Shown here: piece after piece, positions 16,901 through 17,490 of the stretch
How positions within the stretch are numbered: the first letter of the stretch is position 1
Layout: every line of letters begins with the position of its first letter
Source of the DNA: Pinguiococcus pyrenoidosus
Taxonomy: Eukaryota; Sar; Pinguiophyceae; Pinguiochrysidales; Pinguiochrysidaceae
Direction: 5' to 3'
Assembly: GCA_019677205.1 (NCBI GenBank)
Contig: JAAMXY010002734.1
Location: forward strand, 1-17,490
DNA length: 17,490 bases
Notes under the pieces: model-generated
What the model was told of the DNA's origin: nothing
Databases searched by the model: none
The model's input: the letters and a program-made list of their open reading frames with translations, nothing else
Made by a program: the position numbers and the translations under genes

Positions 16901-17178
16901 TGGACTGGAGCAGAATCGAACTCCCAGCTCCAACCGAGGCCCTGGGTCTTCCTTCCGCACCGTTTGCTGCTGAAACTACGGTGCGACGGTCCGATGCTCC
17001 GCAAGATGCCCCGCAAGATGCCCCGCAAGATGCCCCGCGAGATGCTCGGGATGTTCGAGAAGTACGAAGCGCGCGAGACGCAGGCCACATGGCAAGGAGT
17101 AGTAGTATACGTTCTCAGTCAGACAGCGAAGGAGCACGCCGCATGGGAGATGGCGACGGAGATGTAAGGAATTCATAG
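13930..17178 (+). CDS. Large ankyrin-repeat protein, probably nuclear
   Basis: 1082 residues in one exon from the ATG at 13930. It opens MEPRPKRCRLNYLSNAAMDD, with a basic PRPKRCR cluster that may be a nuclear signal. An Ala-rich segment follows (polyalanine at residues 194-208). Ankyrin repeats span about 277-485, with clear units such as KGATALCLAAQKGRLDIAEK, GTTALMRAAQEGHLRVVKLL and GSTALMLACKRAHVQVVRVL (six or so repeats, last ending near DTTDNRGRTARETAARRG). Next come LLLVKYYQLYEMGRADCAIP and LPFSIFRKVVEYSVLPPLWD (about 561-580), a helix with the L-P-x-x-[IV]-F-x-K-[IV]-V look seen after ankyrin arrays in some protist proteins; then a long acidic segment (EDSEDEESDDSGG, about 670-683), helical stretches, and an Arg-rich, disordered tail with DAPQ repeats. 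Partners are unknown; ankyrin repeats are protein-binding. A GTAAGG at 17164 could be a donor, giving a different last few residues. Confidence 0.82.
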   Translation: MEPRPKRCRLNYLSNAAMDDGLRSEEDGTSASSMDVEETRSLLSSTSREALPSPPSIEEFFRDPRRYDASADLLWRIGNPLLTPQQQAACQSAANNAVAIVGSNFPSAFAAAMAASEAELLEANNDMEHGRPRSSTGRVIHNPASNPVAVPAPRPDAQRGSQRTAAFPGHPATEAPTVHGGMRGGEFENQQPGAATAAAAAAAAAAAAQPGLLPPLQSNALMIALEGKVTSLFDEHGADGARPFEVEEAVDALCDVIPRLPDEYLVNLWSLQDESQNNALMLALKKGFDEAATRLCQILPPEHLNKQNQKGATALCLAAQKGRLDIAEKLIAWRADPNILYDNGSTALIQASHFGREEIVLLLIRSNAAVDLANKKGTTALMRAAQEGHLRVVKLLIEAGASVNKQNEERMTPLMLGSQRGHAHIAKALVNYGANLEMQTVQGSTALMLACKRAHVQVVRVLLAAGAEIDTTDNRGRTARETAARRGLTSRESDQRSALREIVEMLKPTKQRRLMQGVLWEKRSLLLVKYYQLYEMGRADCAIPKACRVRSYSVLKRAMTLPFSIFRKVVEYSVLPPLWDVQFSRLERRHEKTPREAALGLFQLLNELFADLMEPDHEVAIGKEDSGGAGPSPEDAAGKPHGAAAGRGKRARAKRASTQDDASPQAHQAEDSEDEESDDSGGQSGSLAIQLRRAKFYHNLKRLVDTNSTEALAVYSEKLKYEAECVTTAVPPLVLESLEKWVQLERTLQLFPKALTFTAEGAAQILNFTRWVMLWRRDVKNEEVWRNRRSDIDSFIRLRGGPDGEDIPTAAAGSEVGSRLMLPRPSGVAARGQDEATLLRHQNSLQLNLETLWRQVRRGRATPRRDVDLRSVLREAGDVDLVPRDVNAAAGQERADHASGGQRHGQRQHRLGRGHGRRSTPTLDEMLQRQATVPLGEAPAMWAPERRPQNPFPDVQQRRGARAAAGLHDLTVRVRASLGQLHEDLGRPVEMDWSRIELPAPTEALGLPSAPFAAETTVRRSDAPQDAPQDAPQDAPRDARDVREVRSARDAGHMARSSSIRSQSDSEGARRMGDGDGDVRNS
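14509..14553 (+). repeat. GCN trinucleotide run encoding polyalanine
   Basis: Fifteen codons, mostly GCG with some GCA and GCC and one ACG, encode Ala-Ala-Thr and twelve Ala within the ankyrin protein, before the repeats. Interruptions by GCA and GCC suggest moderate stability. Such runs vary in length between strains. Confidence 0.9.
16993..17052 (+). repeat. 12-base tandem repeat encoding DAPQ units
   Basis: Five 12-base units starting GATGCTCCGCAA, two of GATGCCCCGCAA, GATGCCCCGCGA, and a degenerate GATGCTCGGGAT. They encode Asp-Ala-Pro-Gln three times, then Asp-Ala-Pro-Arg and Asp-Ala-Arg-Asp in the C-terminal tail of the ankyrin protein. The near-identity of the central units points to recent slippage. 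Confidence 0.9.
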
Positions 17179-17490
17179 CTGGCGCGTTTGGCCAGAGATG
17201 CTGCGGTTTCTCAGGCAAAGTAGGACACGTTCAGCTCAGCGAAGCGCAGATCTTGCATGATGGCGAGAAAGGGGAGTTCCTAGTGCTGTGGGAGGTCTTC
17301 GATGGGTCTTCTTCTCTTCCTCACCTCACCTCATCTCACCACATAACGTGACATTTTCGTCAGATGTCGTCACAGCATCTTTCTTCCTAGTTTGATTCCA
17401 CACGACCTTGAGCTACGGTGCGGAAAAAGGTGTGATGGTCACCGAGCACTGCAGTGATCCTTCGCATGACGCCTTCGTGAGGCTTCGTCT
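17179..17490. other. Right-edge stretch without a confident gene
   Basis: 312 bases after the ankyrin stop. Contains a run of CCTCA/CTCAC pentamers (about 17319-17341) and a pyrimidine tract ending TTCTTCCTAG at 17390, which could be a plus-strand splice acceptor. On the minus strand a frame is open from the edge to TAG at 17389-17387, with wording GVMRRITAVLGDHHTFFRTV; 33 codons is too short to call, but the strand alternation in this window predicts a minus-strand gene ending here. Confidence 0.35.

Noticed and set aside
1-17490. Bacterial, viral or mobile-element origin
   Set aside because: Numerous spliceosomal introns and nuclear housekeeping proteins of eukaryotic type; no transposase, integrase, terminal repeats or phage genes seen.

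Overview
This is a gene-dense, GC-rich stretch of eukaryotic nuclear DNA. All introns I could place are short (57-122 bases) and GT-AG. The proteins are eukaryote-specific: an RNA polymerase III subunit, a mitochondrial complex I LYR subunit, a cleavage/polyadenylation WD40 subunit, a spliceosome WD40 subunit, an importin-11 type karyopherin and a large ankyrin protein. An SDR resembling chlorophyll(ide) b reductase and a CrtI/retinol-saturase-like membrane protein would suit an alga or alga-derived protist, but I cannot fix the lineage. No bacterial, phage, CRISPR, transposon or rRNA/tRNA signal was recognised.

Layout: (1) 1-366, minus: 5' part of an SDR gene running off the left edge. (2) 592-1322, plus: RPC9/CRCP, 3 exons, first exon 8 bases. 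(3) 1462-2034, minus: NDUFB9-like LYR protein, 2 exons. (4) 2408-4279, plus: WDR33/Pfs2-like polyadenylation factor, one exon, with two C-terminal CCHC zinc knuckles. (5) 4458-6365, minus: PRL1/PLRG1, 8 exons. (6) 6532-8790, plus: RetSat/CrtI-like membrane protein, one exon. (7) 8880-12706, minus: importin-11-like, 3 or 4 exons. (8) 12707-13929: unresolved region with candidate exons on both strands and a frame broken by one TAG. (9) 13930-17178, plus: ankyrin-repeat protein, one exon. (10) 17179-17490: no confident gene.

The eight confident genes alternate strictly in strand, giving divergent 5' gaps (225, 373, 166 and about 1220 bases) and convergent 3' gaps (139, 178 and 89 bases). Three of them serve RNA production (Pol III, 3'-end formation, splicing), but each is a separately transcribed housekeeping gene and there is no sign of an operon. 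The most noteworthy points are the zinc-knuckle addition to the polyadenylation WD40 protein, the degenerate dinucleotide-binding motif in the RetSat-like protein, the strict strand alternation and the unresolved 12.7-13.9 kb region. Exon boundaries were worked out by hand from splice sites, reading phase and remembered family conservation; no database search was run.
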